Positions 54,441 to 63,671 of a DNA stretch of 64,000 nt are shown piece by piece. The stretch spans positions 558,001-622,000 of the forward strand of contig CAVQGZ010000004.1 of NCBI GenBank assembly GCA_963712175.1, read 5' to 3'. The notes below the pieces were generated by a model. That model was given only the letters and a program-made list of their open reading frames with translations. It was not told the DNA's origin and searched no databases. This stretch comes from CAVQGZ01 sp963712175 (lineage in GTDB: Bacteria > Actinomycetota > Actinomycetes > Jiangellales > Jiangellaceae). The position numbers and the translations under genes were made by a program. Within the stretch, counting starts at the first letter, position 1. Every line of letters begins with the position of its first letter.

Positions 54441-56125
54441 GCCATCCGCACCCCGAGCTCGGGCCACCGCCAGCGCTGCCCGACGGGGCGCTCCGGGTCA
54501 CGCCCCTGGGTGGCCTCGGCGAGGTCGGCCGCAACATGACCGTCCTCGAGCACCAAGGAAAGCTGCTGCTGATCGACTGCGGGGTGCTGTTCCCGGAGGA
54601 CCACCAGCCCGGCGTCGACCTGATCCTTCCGGACTTCGAGCCCATCCGCGACCGTCTCGACGACGTCACGGCGTTGGTGCTGACGCACGGGCACGAGGAC
54701 CACATCGGGGCGGTGCCGTACCTGCTGCGGGAGCGCCCGGACATCCCCCTGATCGGTTCCCGGCTCACCCTTGCCCTGATCGACGCGAAGCTCGCCGAGC
54801 ACCGGATCGAGTCCTACCAGCTCACCGTCCGCGAAGGCGACCGCGAGACCCTGGGGCCGTTCGACGTGGAGTTCCTCGCGGTCAACCACTCCATCCCGGA
54901 CGCGCTCGCCGTGGCGGTCCGCACGTCGGCCGGGCTGCTGCTGCACACCGGTGACTTCAAGATGGATCAGATGCCCCTGGACGGTCGGCTCACGGACCTG
55001 CCCGGCTTCGCTCGCCTCGGTGACGAGGGCGTCGACCTCCTTCTGGTGGACTCCACGAACGCCGAGGTTCCCGGGTTCACGCCGCCGGAGCGTGACATCG
55101 CCGGCGCGCTGGACGCAGTCTTTCGACGGACCAGCGGCCGGATCGTGGTGGCGAGCTTCGCCTCCCACGTGCACCGCGTGCAGCAGGTGCTCGACGCGGC
55201 GGTGGCTCATGGTCGGCGGGTCGCGTTCGTGGGCCGGTCGATGGTGCGCAACATGGGGGTCGCTCGGGACCTGGGCTACCTGAGCGTGCCGGGGGAGACC
55301 CTCGTCGAGCTCAAGAAGGCGATGCAGCTGCCCCGTGACCAGGTCGTGCTCATGTCGACCGGCTCGCAGGGCGAGCCGATGGCTGCGCTCTCGCGCATCG
55401 CCAACCGGGACCACGCACAGATCTCGGTCGAGCCGGGCGACGTCGTCGTCCTGGCGTCCTCGCTCATCCCGGGCAACGAGAACGCGGTGTCGCGGGTGAT
55501 CAACGGGCTGTCGCGGCACGGGGTGTCCGTGGTGCACAAGGCCAACGCGATGGTGCACGTCTCCGGTCACGCCAGCGCCGGCGAGCTCATGTACGTGTAC
55601 AACTCGGTGCGCCCACGCCACGTGGTTCCCGTGCACGGTGAGCACCGCCACCTGCGGGCGAACGCCGACGTCGCGACCAAGACGGGAATCCCTGCCGAAC
55701 GGGTGCTGGTCATCGAGGACGGCGTGGTGGTCGACCTGCACGAGGGCCGGGCCGACGTCGTCGGGGTGCGGCCTGTGGCGAACGTCTTCGTCGACGGGTC
55801 AACTGTCGGCGAGGTCGCCGAGGCCTCCGTGCGCGACCGCCGGATCCTGTCCGAGGACGGCTTCGTCTCGGTGGTCGTCGTGCTGGACTCGACGTCGGGG
55901 GAGATCGTGTCGGGCCCAGAGATCCACGCCCGTGGCTTGGCCGAGGACGACGCCACGTTCGACGCGATCAAGCCGAAGATCGTCTCGGCGGTCGAGGAGG
56001 CGACGCGCAGCGGGTACGACGACACGTACGCCCTGCAGCAGACCATCCGACGCGCCATCGGGCCGTGGTTGAGCCGCCGGCTACGCCGTCGTCCGATGAT
56101 CATCCCGGTCGTCATCGAGATCTGA
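54437..56125 (+). CDS. rnj: Ribonuclease J
   Basis: The 562-residue beta-CASP metallo-beta-lactamase has both 5'-3' exo- and endonuclease activity in its family. Motifs in order are LTHGHEDHIGAVPYLL (HxHxDH), HTGDFKMDQ, ASFASHVHRVQQV, MSTGSQGEPMAALSR and VHVSGHAS, then VPVHGEHRHL and a C-terminal domain. It is read from an ATG overlapping dapA. With PNPase it forms the main RNA-decay set of this window. Confidence 0.95.
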   Translation: MSHPHPELGPPPALPDGALRVTPLGGLGEVGRNMTVLEHQGKLLLIDCGVLFPEDHQPGVDLILPDFEPIRDRLDDVTALVLTHGHEDHIGAVPYLLRERPDIPLIGSRLTLALIDAKLAEHRIESYQLTVREGDRETLGPFDVEFLAVNHSIPDALAVAVRTSAGLLLHTGDFKMDQMPLDGRLTDLPGFARLGDEGVDLLLVDSTNAEVPGFTPPERDIAGALDAVFRRTSGRIVVASFASHVHRVQQVLDAAVAHGRRVAFVGRSMVRNMGVARDLGYLSVPGETLVELKKAMQLPRDQVVLMSTGSQGEPMAALSRIANRDHAQISVEPGDVVVLASSLIPGNENAVSRVINGLSRHGVSVVHKANAMVHVSGHASAGELMYVYNSVRPRHVVPVHGEHRHLRANADVATKTGIPAERVLVIEDGVVVDLHEGRADVVGVRPVANVFVDGSTVGEVAEASVRDRRILSEDGFVSVVVVLDSTSGEIVSGPEIHARGLAEDDATFDAIKPKIVSAVEEATRSGYDDTYALQQTIRRAIGPWLSRRLRRRPMIIPVVIEI

Positions 56126-56137
56126 GGGGCTCCCGGG

Positions 56138-56230
56138 CGCGAATCCACACATTCGCCCTCTCGCATCAGTTGTGACCTGCGGGAACGTGCGTCTGGGCGC
56201 CGCGTCGAGGCGAGAATGTGTGGACTCGCG
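56138..56230. repeat. Long inverted repeat (17-nt arms) in the rnj-ftsK gap
   Basis: CGCGAATCCACACATTC (56138-56154) and GAATGTGTGGACTCGCG (56214-56230) are complementary except for one position, with a 59-bp spacer. It fills much of the 190-bp gap between rnj and ftsK. It could be a terminator-like stem, a regulator site or a dispersed intergenic element. The rest of the gap holds only the ftsK promoter. Confidence 0.5.
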
Positions 56231-56301
56231 TACACGCGCTGTCTGACGAGATCCGTGGCGTGACACTCGTGTGACGGGTGTGCCACATGTGACGTGAGCG
56301 G

Positions 56302-56307
56302 TAGGCT
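56302..56307 (+). promoter_or_regulatory. -10 box of ftsK, near-leaderless
   Basis: TAGGCT lies 8 nt before ATG 56316. There is no purine-rich ribosome site between, so translation probably starts at or very near the 5' end of the mRNA. Confidence 0.45.
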
Positions 56308-56315
56308 CCCCGGCC

Positions 56316-58787
56316 ATGGCGACCCGCACGTCTTCCCCCGCGCGGTCCGCGAGCAGCTCGAAGCCACGCTCGAAGAGCGCTGGATCCAAGGGCTCGGGCT
56401 CACGGACACGTTCGTCCTCTCGGTCGTCCGCGTCGACGCGCCGGGCACCGAAAGCCGCCCCTGAGCCCCCCTTGATCGTGCGCATGATCCGTAGCGTGAT
56501 CTCGACGTTGCGCTCGGCCTGGCTGGGCGTCGCCCATGCCCTGGGTGGGACGGTGCGGGGGATCACCGGGTCCTCGTCGGTGGACCCCGGGCTGCGCCGT
56601 GACGGTTTCGGGCTCGCCCTTGTCGTCGTTGCCCTGGTCATCGCCGCCGCTGTGTGGTGGCAAGCCGACGGGCCGGTCTTCGGTGTCGTCCGATCGATCA
56701 CCGAGGGCTCTGTCGGGGTTCTCGCCTACGCGCTGGCCGCGCTGGTGGCATGGCTTGCAGTGCGGCTGCTGCGAGACCCGCAGAAGCTGTCGGCCAGCGG
56801 TGGTCGGGTGCTGGTCGGCAGCACGCTGGTGGGTGTCGGTGTCCTGGGCCTGGTCCACATCGCTGCCGGGCTGCCGCGCCCGGATGCCGGCCCCGACGTG
56901 ATGCGTGCCGCCGGGGGCTCCGTCGGCTTCATCGTGTCATCACTGCTGGCGGACCTGCTGACGGTCTACATCGCCGTGCCGGTGCTGGTGATGGCGCTTC
57001 TGTACGGGGTGCTCGTGCTCCTCGACATGCCGGTCCACGTCGCGGGCGCCAGGGTCAGCGCCGGCCTCTCGCGCCTGCGCCCGCGGCGCACCGTTGCCGA
57101 CATCGAGCCCGACGGCCCCGACGCCTACGAGTCCCCACTGGTGGCTGAGGTCGACGACGATGACACCGCGGTGGAGCCCGTCGACGAGGAGGCCGCTGCC
57201 CCCAAGCGGCGCCGTCGTGGCAGGTCGGAGGTCGTCGTGACCGAGCCTGCCGCCGAGGCGCCCGACCACACCCCGATGCCCGCTCGCGTCGAGCAGCTCG
57301 CGCTGTCCGGCGACGTGACCTACCACCTGCCCGACCCGGAGGCCCTGGGCCACGGCTCGGCTCACAAGCCGCGCACACCGGCCAGCGACCTCGTCGTGGA
57401 GTCGCTGAGCCGGGTGCTCGACCAGTTCGAGATCGATGCCCAGGTGACCGGCTACACCCGAGGCCCGACCGTGACGCGCTACGAGGTGGAGCTGGGCACG
57501 GCGGTGAAGGTCGAGCGGGTCACTGCCCTGAGCAAGAACATCGCCTACGCGGTCGCGAGCGCCGACGTGCGCATCCTCAGCCCGATTCCCGGCAAGTCCG
57601 CGATCGGCATCGAGATCCCCAACACCGACAAGGAGGTCGTCAGCCTCGGCGACACGCTGCGCTCCAAGGCAGCCCGCGCGGACCACCACCCGATGCTCAT
57701 CGGGCTGGGCAAGGACGTCGAGGGTGGCGTCGTCGTCGCGAACATGGCCAAGATGCCGCACCTGCTGGTGGCCGGCGCGACCGGCTCCGGCAAGTCGTCG
57801 TTCGTGAACTCCATGATCACCTCGATCCTCATGCGGGCGACCCCGGACGAGGTGCGGATGATCCTGGTCGACCCCAAGCGAGTGGAGCTCACGGCCTACG
57901 AGGGTGTTCCCCACCTGATCACGCCGATCATCACCAACCCGAAGAAGGCCGCCGAGGCCCTGCAGTGGGTCGTGCGCGAGATGGACCTGCGCTACGACGA
58001 CCTGGCCAACTTCGGTTTCCGCCACGTCGACGACTTCAACAAGGCCGTCCGGTCCGGGGCCCTCACGGTGCCCCCGGGCAGCGAGCGCGTTCTGGCGCCG
58101 TACCCCTACCTGCTCGTCGTGGTGGACGAGCTCGCCGACCTGATGATGGTGGCACCTCGCGACGTCGAGGACTCTGTCGTGCGTATCACCCAGCTGGCCC
58201 GGGCCGCCGGCATCCACCTGGTGCTGGCCACGCAGCGGCCCTCCGTCGACGTCGTGACGGGTCTGATCAAGGCCAACGTGCCCTCGCGGCTGGCCTTCTC
58301 CACCTCGTCGCTGGCCGACTCGCGGGTGATCCTCGACCAGCCGGGTGCCGAGAAGCTGGTGGGCCAGGGTGACGGGCTGTTCCTGCCCATGGGTGCGAGC
58401 AAGCCGGTCCGGGTCCAGGGCTCGTGGGTCACCGAGCCCGAGATCCACGCAGTCGTCCGGCACGTGCGCGAGCAGCTCGAACCGAGCTACCGCGAGGACG
58501 TGACCGTCGCCCAGGGCGCGTCGAAGGAGATCGACGAGGACATCGGCGACGACCTCGACGTGCTCTGCCAGGCCGTTGAGCTGGTCGTGACGACGCAGTT
58601 CGGCTCCACGTCGATGCTGCAGCGCAAGCTTCGGGTCGGCTTCGCCAAGGCCGGCCGACTCATGGACCTCATGGAGACCCGGGGAATCGTCGGGCCCTCC
58701 GAAGGCTCGAAGGCTCGTGACGTGCTCATCAAGCCGGACGAGCTCGACGACGTGATGGCGAGCCTGCGCGGGGAGTCCCGGTACTGA
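56316..58787 (+). CDS. ftsK: DNA translocase FtsK/SpoIIIE
   Basis: The 823-residue septal DNA pump has a Ser/Arg/Lys-rich N-terminus, four or so membrane helices (about 85-245), an acidic linker, then the motor: VARVEGVVVANMAKMPHLL-type region, Walker A AGATGSGKSSFVNS (about residue 488), Walker B LLVVVDELADLMM, LATQRPSVDVVTGLIKANVPSR in parts, and the DNA-orienting gamma domain (FGSTSMLQRKLRVGFAKAGRLM in parts). The length is typical for actinobacteria. Confidence 0.96.
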   Translation: MATRTSSPARSASSSKPRSKSAGSKGSGSRTRSSSRSSASTRRAPKAAPEPPLIVRMIRSVISTLRSAWLGVAHALGGTVRGITGSSSVDPGLRRDGFGLALVVVALVIAAAVWWQADGPVFGVVRSITEGSVGVLAYALAALVAWLAVRLLRDPQKLSASGGRVLVGSTLVGVGVLGLVHIAAGLPRPDAGPDVMRAAGGSVGFIVSSLLADLLTVYIAVPVLVMALLYGVLVLLDMPVHVAGARVSAGLSRLRPRRTVADIEPDGPDAYESPLVAEVDDDDTAVEPVDEEAAAPKRRRRGRSEVVVTEPAAEAPDHTPMPARVEQLALSGDVTYHLPDPEALGHGSAHKPRTPASDLVVESLSRVLDQFEIDAQVTGYTRGPTVTRYEVELGTAVKVERVTALSKNIAYAVASADVRILSPIPGKSAIGIEIPNTDKEVVSLGDTLRSKAARADHHPMLIGLGKDVEGGVVVANMAKMPHLLVAGATGSGKSSFVNSMITSILMRATPDEVRMILVDPKRVELTAYEGVPHLITPIITNPKKAAEALQWVVREMDLRYDDLANFGFRHVDDFNKAVRSGALTVPPGSERVLAPYPYLLVVVDELADLMMVAPRDVEDSVVRITQLARAAGIHLVLATQRPSVDVVTGLIKANVPSRLAFSTSSLADSRVILDQPGAEKLVGQGDGLFLPMGASKPVRVQGSWVTEPEIHAVVRHVREQLEPSYREDVTVAQGASKEIDEDIGDDLDVLCQAVELVVTTQFGSTSMLQRKLRVGFAKAGRLMDLMETRGIVGPSEGSKARDVLIKPDELDDVMASLRGESRY

Positions 58788-58811
58788 TCGCCACGTACCC
58801 TGGTGGGTCTC

Positions 58812-60272
58812 ATGACGCTTGCACCGGGCACGACGCCACCACGCCGCAGCGCGGATCGGAGCGTCGCGATCGTCACGTTGGGGTGCGCTCGCAACGAAGT
58901 CGACTCCGACGAGCTGGCCGCCCGGCTCGAGGCTGACGGCCTGCGCCTGGTCGACGAACCTGAGAACGCCGACGCAGTGCTGGTCAACACGTGCGGCTTC
59001 ATCGAGGCGGCGAAGCAGGAGTCGATCGACACCCTGCTCGAGGCAGCGGGCCAGGACGACAACGGTGCGGCGGTCATCGCCGTCGGGTGCATGGCCGAGC
59101 GCTACGGGGCGGAGCTGGCCGCGGCGTTGCCGGAGGCGGACGCCGTGCTGGGCTTCGACGACTACCCCGACATCGCAGACCGAGTGCGGTCCGTCCTGGC
59201 GGGGGACCGCCTCGGCTCGCATCAGCCGCGGGACCGGCGCACCCTGCTGCCGATCGCCCCGGTGGACCGAGCCGGGCAGACGCGCCCTCCGGGTCACGGC
59301 ACCGCTGAGCCGGACCTTCCGGCCGGCAGGGCCCCCGCGTCGGGCCCGCGCGTCGTGCGTCGCCGTCTCGGGTCCGGGCCGGTGGCTCCGGTCAAGCTCG
59401 CCAGCGGCTGCGACCGCCGCTGCAGCTTCTGCGCCATCCCTGCCTTCCGCGGCTCGTTCGTCTCCCGTCCGGCCGACGAGCTCCTCGACGAGCTCAGCTG
59501 GCTGGCAGAGCACGGTGTACGTGAGGCGTTCCTCGTCAGCGAGAACACCACCTCCTACGGCAAGGACCTCTCGGACCTGCGCCTGCTGGAGCAGCTGCTG
59601 CCCCAGCTGGCCGACGTGCCCGGGATCGACCGTGTCCGGCTGTCGTACCTGCAGCCGGCAGAGATGCGGGCGAGCCTCATCAGGGCCATCGCGCACACGC
59701 CCGGGGTGGTGCCCTACTTCGACCTGTCGTTCCAGCACGCGAGTGCGGCAGTACTTCGCCGGATGCGTCGATTCGGGTCGCGCCCAGACTTCTTGAGCCT
59801 GCTCGACGATGTGCGCGCTGCTGCGCCCGATGCCGGGGTCCGCTCGAACGTCATCGTCGGGTTCCCCGGCGAGACCGAGGACGACCTCGCCGAGCTCGAG
59901 GCGTTCCTGTCCGACGCGCGTCTCGACGCGATCGGCGTCTTCGGGTACTCACCCGAGGACGGCACGGAGGCCGCCGGCTTCACCGACGAGATCGACCCGG
60001 ACGAGGTAGCCGCCCGCGTCGACCGGGTCGCGTCGTTGGCCGACGAGCTGGTCGCCCAGCGTGCGCAGGAACGAGTCGGGCAGCGCGTGAGCGTCCTGGT
60101 CACTGAACCAGGGGTGGGGCTGGCCGAGCACCAGGGGCCCGATGTGGACGGAACCACGACGCTCCTCTCACCCGACGCCTCCCACGTGCCGGACGTCGGA
60201 CAGATCGTGTCGGCGCAGGTCGTCTCCGCCAACGGGGTGGACCTCACCGCACGGGTGCTCTCGACCCCGTAG
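58812..60272 (+). CDS. rimO: Ribosomal protein S12 methylthiotransferase RimO
   Basis: The radical SAM enzyme adds a methylthio group to an aspartate of S12. It has an N-terminal UPF0004 domain with cluster cysteines in LGCARNEVDSDEL, NTCGFIEAA and VGCMAERYG, a proline-rich insert of about 50 residues seen in actinobacterial members, the radical SAM motif CDRRCSFCAIPAFRG, and a C-terminal TRAM domain. ATG 58812 (486 aa) is preferred because TACCCT at 58796-58801 would start mRNA after GTG 58803. Confidence 0.94.
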   Translation: MTLAPGTTPPRRSADRSVAIVTLGCARNEVDSDELAARLEADGLRLVDEPENADAVLVNTCGFIEAAKQESIDTLLEAAGQDDNGAAVIAVGCMAERYGAELAAALPEADAVLGFDDYPDIADRVRSVLAGDRLGSHQPRDRRTLLPIAPVDRAGQTRPPGHGTAEPDLPAGRAPASGPRVVRRRLGSGPVAPVKLASGCDRRCSFCAIPAFRGSFVSRPADELLDELSWLAEHGVREAFLVSENTTSYGKDLSDLRLLEQLLPQLADVPGIDRVRLSYLQPAEMRASLIRAIAHTPGVVPYFDLSFQHASAAVLRRMRRFGSRPDFLSLLDDVRAAAPDAGVRSNVIVGFPGETEDDLAELEAFLSDARLDAIGVFGYSPEDGTEAAGFTDEIDPDEVAARVDRVASLADELVAQRAQERVGQRVSVLVTEPGVGLAEHQGPDVDGTTTLLSPDASHVPDVGQIVSAQVVSANGVDLTARVLSTP

Positions 60273-60281
60273 GTTGGCCCC

Positions 60282-60905
60282 GTGCCAGGTCAGCCGCCCG
60301 AGCCGAGCGCCTGGAACCTGCCCAACGCTCTCACCTTGCTGCGGCTCGTGCTGGTGCCGCTGTTCGTGTGGCTGCTGCTGCGTGAGGACGGCACCGACGC
60401 CACGAGCCGAGTGCTCGCCGTGGTCGTGTTCGTTGCTGCGATGGTCACCGACTACGTGGACGGCAAGATCGCCCGAGACCGCGGCCTCGTCACGTCGTTC
60501 GGCAAGATCGTCGACCCGATCGCGGACAAGGCCCTGATCGGGGCCGCGCTGGTGGGGCTGTCGATCCTGGGGCAGGTGCCGTGGTGGGTGACCGTCCTGA
60601 TCCTGGCGCGTGAGGTGGGCGTCACCCTGCTGCGATTCGTCGTGATCCGCCACGGAGTGATGCCGGCGGGGCGCGGAGGCAAGACGAAGACGGTGCTGCA
60701 GACCGTCACCCTCGTGCTGCTGATGCTGCCGCTGCCGGACTCCTGGTCGTGGTTCACGACCACTCTGCTCGCGGCCTCCGTGGTCGTGACGCTGGCCACC
60801 GGTCTGGACTACGTCGCCTCTGCCGTGAGCATGCGGCGCACGAGTGATCGCACGGCGGCGAAGAAGGCTGCCAAGGCGGCGGCGAAGAGGCCGTCGGCCT
60901 CGTGA
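60282..60905 (+). CDS. pgsA: CDP-diacylglycerol--glycerol-3-phosphate 3-phosphatidyltransferase
   Basis: The 207-residue membrane enzyme makes phosphatidylglycerophosphate from CDP-diacylglycerol. It has NLPNALTLLRLVLVPLFVWLLL and the CDP-alcohol transferase motif DYVDGKIARDRGLVTSFGKIVDPIAD (aspartates spaced D..DG..AR....G...D...D, shown in parts). There is a basic Lys/Ala tail. GTG start 9 bp after rimO. Its stop overlaps cinA (GTGA). Confidence 0.93.
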   Translation: MPGQPPEPSAWNLPNALTLLRLVLVPLFVWLLLREDGTDATSRVLAVVVFVAAMVTDYVDGKIARDRGLVTSFGKIVDPIADKALIGAALVGLSILGQVPWWVTVLILAREVGVTLLRFVVIRHGVMPAGRGGKTKTVLQTVTLVLLMLPLPDSWSWFTTTLLAASVVVTLATGLDYVASAVSMRRTSDRTAAKKAAKAAAKRPSAS

Positions 60906-62194
60906 CTCGGCTGCTGAGCGCCGGTGGCTCGGACGCCGTCGGAGTGGTCCTGGTCGGTGACGAGCTGCTGCTCGGCAGCGTGGGTGACACGAACGGCGCC
61001 TGGCTCGCTCGGACGTTCACCGCACACGGGCTTCGACTGGTCGACGTCCGGGTTGTCCCGGACGACGTCGGCAGGATCGCGGAAGCGACCTCCTCGCTCG
61101 CCGAGGGGGTCGCAACCGTGGTCGTCTCCGGCGGCATCGGTCCGACCTCGGACGACCTCACCCGTGAGGCCCTTGCCGAGCTGTGTGGATGCGTCCTGGT
61201 CCAGGATGCTCCCGCAGCTCGACGCATCACCGACTGGTACACCGCGCGCGGTCGGGCTCCCGGCGAGGCAGCCATGAGGATGGCGCGGCGGCCGGGTTGT
61301 GCCACGATGCTGATGAACCCGCACGGCAGCGCCCCGGGGGTCCGCCTGCGGGTCGGGCAGGCCGTCGTCTACGCCGTCCCCGGCGTTCCGTCCGAGCTGG
61401 TCTCGATGGTCGACGCGGCAGTGCTGCCCGACATCCTGAACCGGTGTGGTCCCCGCTCGCCGCTTCGCTCGATCTCGATCGAGGTCGCGCTGCTGGGCGA
61501 GTCGGCCGTGGCTGGGCTGCTGGCCGACGTCGAGCGGGGGATCGAGGACGACCCATCGACGGATCTGGCCTATCTCGCGCGCCCCGCCCATGTCAGCGTC
61601 CGCGTCTCCGTGCGTGAGTCTGACGCTGCGGCCGCCAGCGCCCGGCTCGACGGTTGGGAGGCGAGGCTGCGTTCAGCGCTGGGCCGCCATGTGATCGGCA
61701 CCGACGGTCAGACGCTGCCCGCCGCGGTCGTCGCAGCGCTGGCGCAGGCGGGCTCGAGCGTGGCGGCCGCCGAGTCGCTCACCGGCGGAGGTGTCGTCCA
61801 GGCCCTGACCAGCGTTCCCGGGTCGTCCATGGTGGTTCGCGGTGGTGTGGTCGCGTACGCGACCGACCTGAAGCGCAGCATGCTCGGTGTGTCGCGGCGG
61901 CTGCTGGAGGAGCGGGGTCCCTTCGACGCGGAGGTGGCAGCCGAGATGGCCCACGGCGTCCGCGCGCGGCTGGGGGCTGAGTGGGGGCTGGCCACCACGG
62001 GCGTGGCGGGTCCAGACCCGGTCGAGGACCACCCTGCCGGGTCGGTCGTCGTGGCGGTGAGCGGGCCGAGGGGCACCAGCGTTCGGGCCCTCGAGCTGCC
62101 GGGAGGACGGGAACGCGTGCGTCGGCTGACGACAGCGCATGTGCTGAACGACCTGCGCATGACGCTGGACGGTGGGAATCCGGACTCGCTCTGA
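60902..62194 (+). CDS. cinA: CinA family protein (MoaB-like domain plus NMN deamidase domain)
   Basis: The 430-residue protein has an N-terminal molybdopterin-binding-like domain (VVLVGDELLLGSVGDTNGAWLAR in parts, VSGGIGPTSDDLTREAL) and a C-terminal CinA domain (AAESLTGGGVVQALTSVPGSS, GGVVAYATDLKRSMLGV, GVAGPDPVEDHPAGSVVVAV). It is linked to nicotinamide nucleotide deamidation/pyrophosphatase activity; the competence link is historical. It is coupled to pgsA by GTGA overlap. Confidence 0.93.
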   Translation: MTRLLSAGGSDAVGVVLVGDELLLGSVGDTNGAWLARTFTAHGLRLVDVRVVPDDVGRIAEATSSLAEGVATVVVSGGIGPTSDDLTREALAELCGCVLVQDAPAARRITDWYTARGRAPGEAAMRMARRPGCATMLMNPHGSAPGVRLRVGQAVVYAVPGVPSELVSMVDAAVLPDILNRCGPRSPLRSISIEVALLGESAVAGLLADVERGIEDDPSTDLAYLARPAHVSVRVSVRESDAAAASARLDGWEARLRSALGRHVIGTDGQTLPAAVVAALAQAGSSVAAAESLTGGGVVQALTSVPGSSMVVRGGVVAYATDLKRSMLGVSRRLLEERGPFDAEVAAEMAHGVRARLGAEWGLATTGVAGPDPVEDHPAGSVVVAVSGPRGTSVRALELPGGRERVRRLTTAHVLNDLRMTLDGGNPDSL

Positions 62195-62242
62195 ATCGTT
62201 AGGTCAGTGCGCTCCCAAGCCGCCTGTGGAGCCGGACAGGAG

Positions 62243-62248
62243 TAGCGT
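62243..62248 (+). promoter_or_regulatory. -10 box of the ClgR-type gene, leaderless spacing
   Basis: TAGCGT is followed by 7 nt and ATG 62256. No ribosome site fits, so the transcript is probably leaderless. It lies in the 61-bp gap after cinA. Confidence 0.45.
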
Positions 62249-62255
62249 GGGTTCC

Positions 62256-62666
62256 ATGGCAGCACCGAGCAGCCGGGCCGAGCGAGCCCAGGTGGAGTCG
62301 CGTCAGCCTACGGTCGTGCGCCGGGAGGCCTCCGTCGTCCTGATGCGACGCCTGCTGGGTGACGTGCTGCGCAGGCGACGCACCGCCCAGGGCAGGACGC
62401 TTCGCGAGGTCGCCGCGTCGGCTCGGGTCAGCCTGGGATACCTCTCCGAGGTGGAGCGGGGGCGCAAGGAGGCGAGCAGCGAGCTGTTGGCCGCGATCTG
62501 CTCGGCGTTGGGCCTGCCCATGTCCGCCGTGATGCGCGAGGTGAGCGACGAGCTCGCCCGGGCAGAGGCCGCGGCGGTGGGTGCGCTGAGTGCGCGCGAC
62601 TCCTCGTCTCGTCCTCGTCCCACCCGCAGCGACCTGGAGGTCGCCGGGTCGTTCGCCCACTCCTGA
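62256..62666 (+). CDS. clgR: ClgR-type Cro/C1 helix-turn-helix regulator
   Basis: The 136-residue product has an HTH_3 domain (LLGDVLRRRRTAQGRTLREVAASARVSLGYLSEVERGRKEASSEL, in parts RRTAQGRTLREVAASAR and VSLGYLSEVERGRKEASS) matching ClgR of Streptomyces, Corynebacterium and mycobacteria. ClgR activates clp protease genes under stress and is itself a Clp substrate in those organisms. The position after pgsA-cinA is conserved. It has an N-terminal extension of about 28 residues before the HTH. The C-terminus ends GSFAHS. Confidence 0.88.
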   Translation: MAAPSSRAERAQVESRQPTVVRREASVVLMRRLLGDVLRRRRTAQGRTLREVAASARVSLGYLSEVERGRKEASSELLAAICSALGLPMSAVMREVSDELARAEAAAVGALSARDSSSRPRPTRSDLEVAGSFAHS

Positions 62667-62734
62667 ACGATCCGCTCCGGCCCACGGACGCCCTTGAGCA
62701 GCACCGCTGGATGTTCCAAGCGCAGGCCTGACCC

Positions 62735-63586
62735 TCAGGGCCGGCGACGCGGCCGTCGCGCCGGCGGTGGTCCGAGTAGGTCGTGAACTGGTCGGGTCGG
62801 CGGCGCTGGCCCTCGCTGGCACACCGGGCACCAGTAGGTGATCCGTTGCCGAGCAGCCGGCCCCTGCAGCGCCGTCGAGATCGTGCTCGAGCAGCGCAGG
62901 CAGGTTCGGCGCTCGAACACCCAGTGCTGTCGGTGCTGACCGGACTGCCCGGTCGTGATCTGCTCGACGCGTTCGCGGTTGGTCATCAGCATCAGGTGGG
63001 CAAGGTTCGCCAGCCGGTCCACATCGGGAACCTCGCCCACGGGGGTCCAGGGCGTGACGCCGACGAGGAAGCACAGCTCAGTGCGGTAGAGGTTGCCGAG
63101 ACCGGCCATGACGCGTTGGTCGAGCAGGGCCTGGCCGATCTCTCGCGTGGGCTCGGCGAGCAGGCGGCGGACCGCCTCCGCAGGCTCCCAGTCCGGGCCC
63201 AGCAGGTCAGGGCCGAGGTGGCCGACCACCGAGCGCTCGGCACGGGTGGGGATGAGGTCGACGACCGGCAGCCGGTACCCAACGGCCTCGTTCCTCGACG
63301 TCGTCAACACGGCTCGGACCTGCCACGAGGGTCCTCCCCGCCATCGTTCGCCGCGTCGGTACACGTGCCAGGACCCGTCCATCCGCAGATGGGTGTGCAG
63401 CGTCATGTCGTCACTGAGGCGGGCGAGAAGGTGCTTGCCGCGGCTGCGGACGTCCAGCACGGTACGACCAGCGAGGTCGACCTCGCCGTAGCGAGGAACG
63501 CGCAGCTCGCCCCGCACCAGGCTGGCTCCCGCCAGCGCAGCATCGAGGCGGCGAGCGGCCAGCCAGACGGTGTCTCCTTCGGGCAC
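62735..63586 (-). CDS. nei: Fpg/Nei family DNA glycosylase (endonuclease VIII-like)
   Basis: The bifunctional glycosylase/AP lyase repairs oxidised bases. GTG 63586 gives an N-terminus reading PEGDTVWLAARRLD, so after Met removal Pro1/Glu2 are catalytic as the family requires; upstream readings would bury them. It also has the H2TH region (ALLDQRVMAGLGNLYRTELCF in parts) and a C-terminal zinc finger (RTCLRCSSTI...YWCPVCQ). The length of 283 aa includes a short basic tail. It diverges from the ROK gene. Confidence 0.92.
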   Translation of the reverse strand: MPEGDTVWLAARRLDAALAGASLVRGELRVPRYGEVDLAGRTVLDVRSRGKHLLARLSDDMTLHTHLRMDGSWHVYRRGERWRGGPSWQVRAVLTTSRNEAVGYRLPVVDLIPTRAERSVVGHLGPDLLGPDWEPAEAVRRLLAEPTREIGQALLDQRVMAGLGNLYRTELCFLVGVTPWTPVGEVPDVDRLANLAHLMLMTNRERVEQITTGQSGQHRQHWVFERRTCLRCSSTISTALQGPAARQRITYWCPVCQRGPAPPTRPVHDLLGPPPARRPRRRP

Positions 63587-63633
63587 CTGCCCCATGCTGC
63601 CGGGGATTGCCAGGACGGGCATCGCCGGGTACC

Positions 63634-63660
63634 TTTCCAGTAAGATTCTTTTGTAATTGG
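63634..63660 (+). promoter_or_regulatory. AT-rich promoter/operator upstream of the ROK gene
   Basis: A 27-bp AT-rich island stands out in GC-rich DNA. It holds TGTAAT (63652-63657), a good -10, and AAGATTCTT (63642-63650), a palindrome around a central T. ROK repressors often bind AT-rich dyads in their own promoter. Confidence 0.4.
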
Positions 63661-63671
63661 AGCGACCGCGG

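Noticed and set aside
56940..59738. 932-codon minus-strand open frame over ftsK and rimO
   Set aside because: Antisense to the Walker and radical SAM motifs of real genes; its composition is typical of a complementary-frame artefact.
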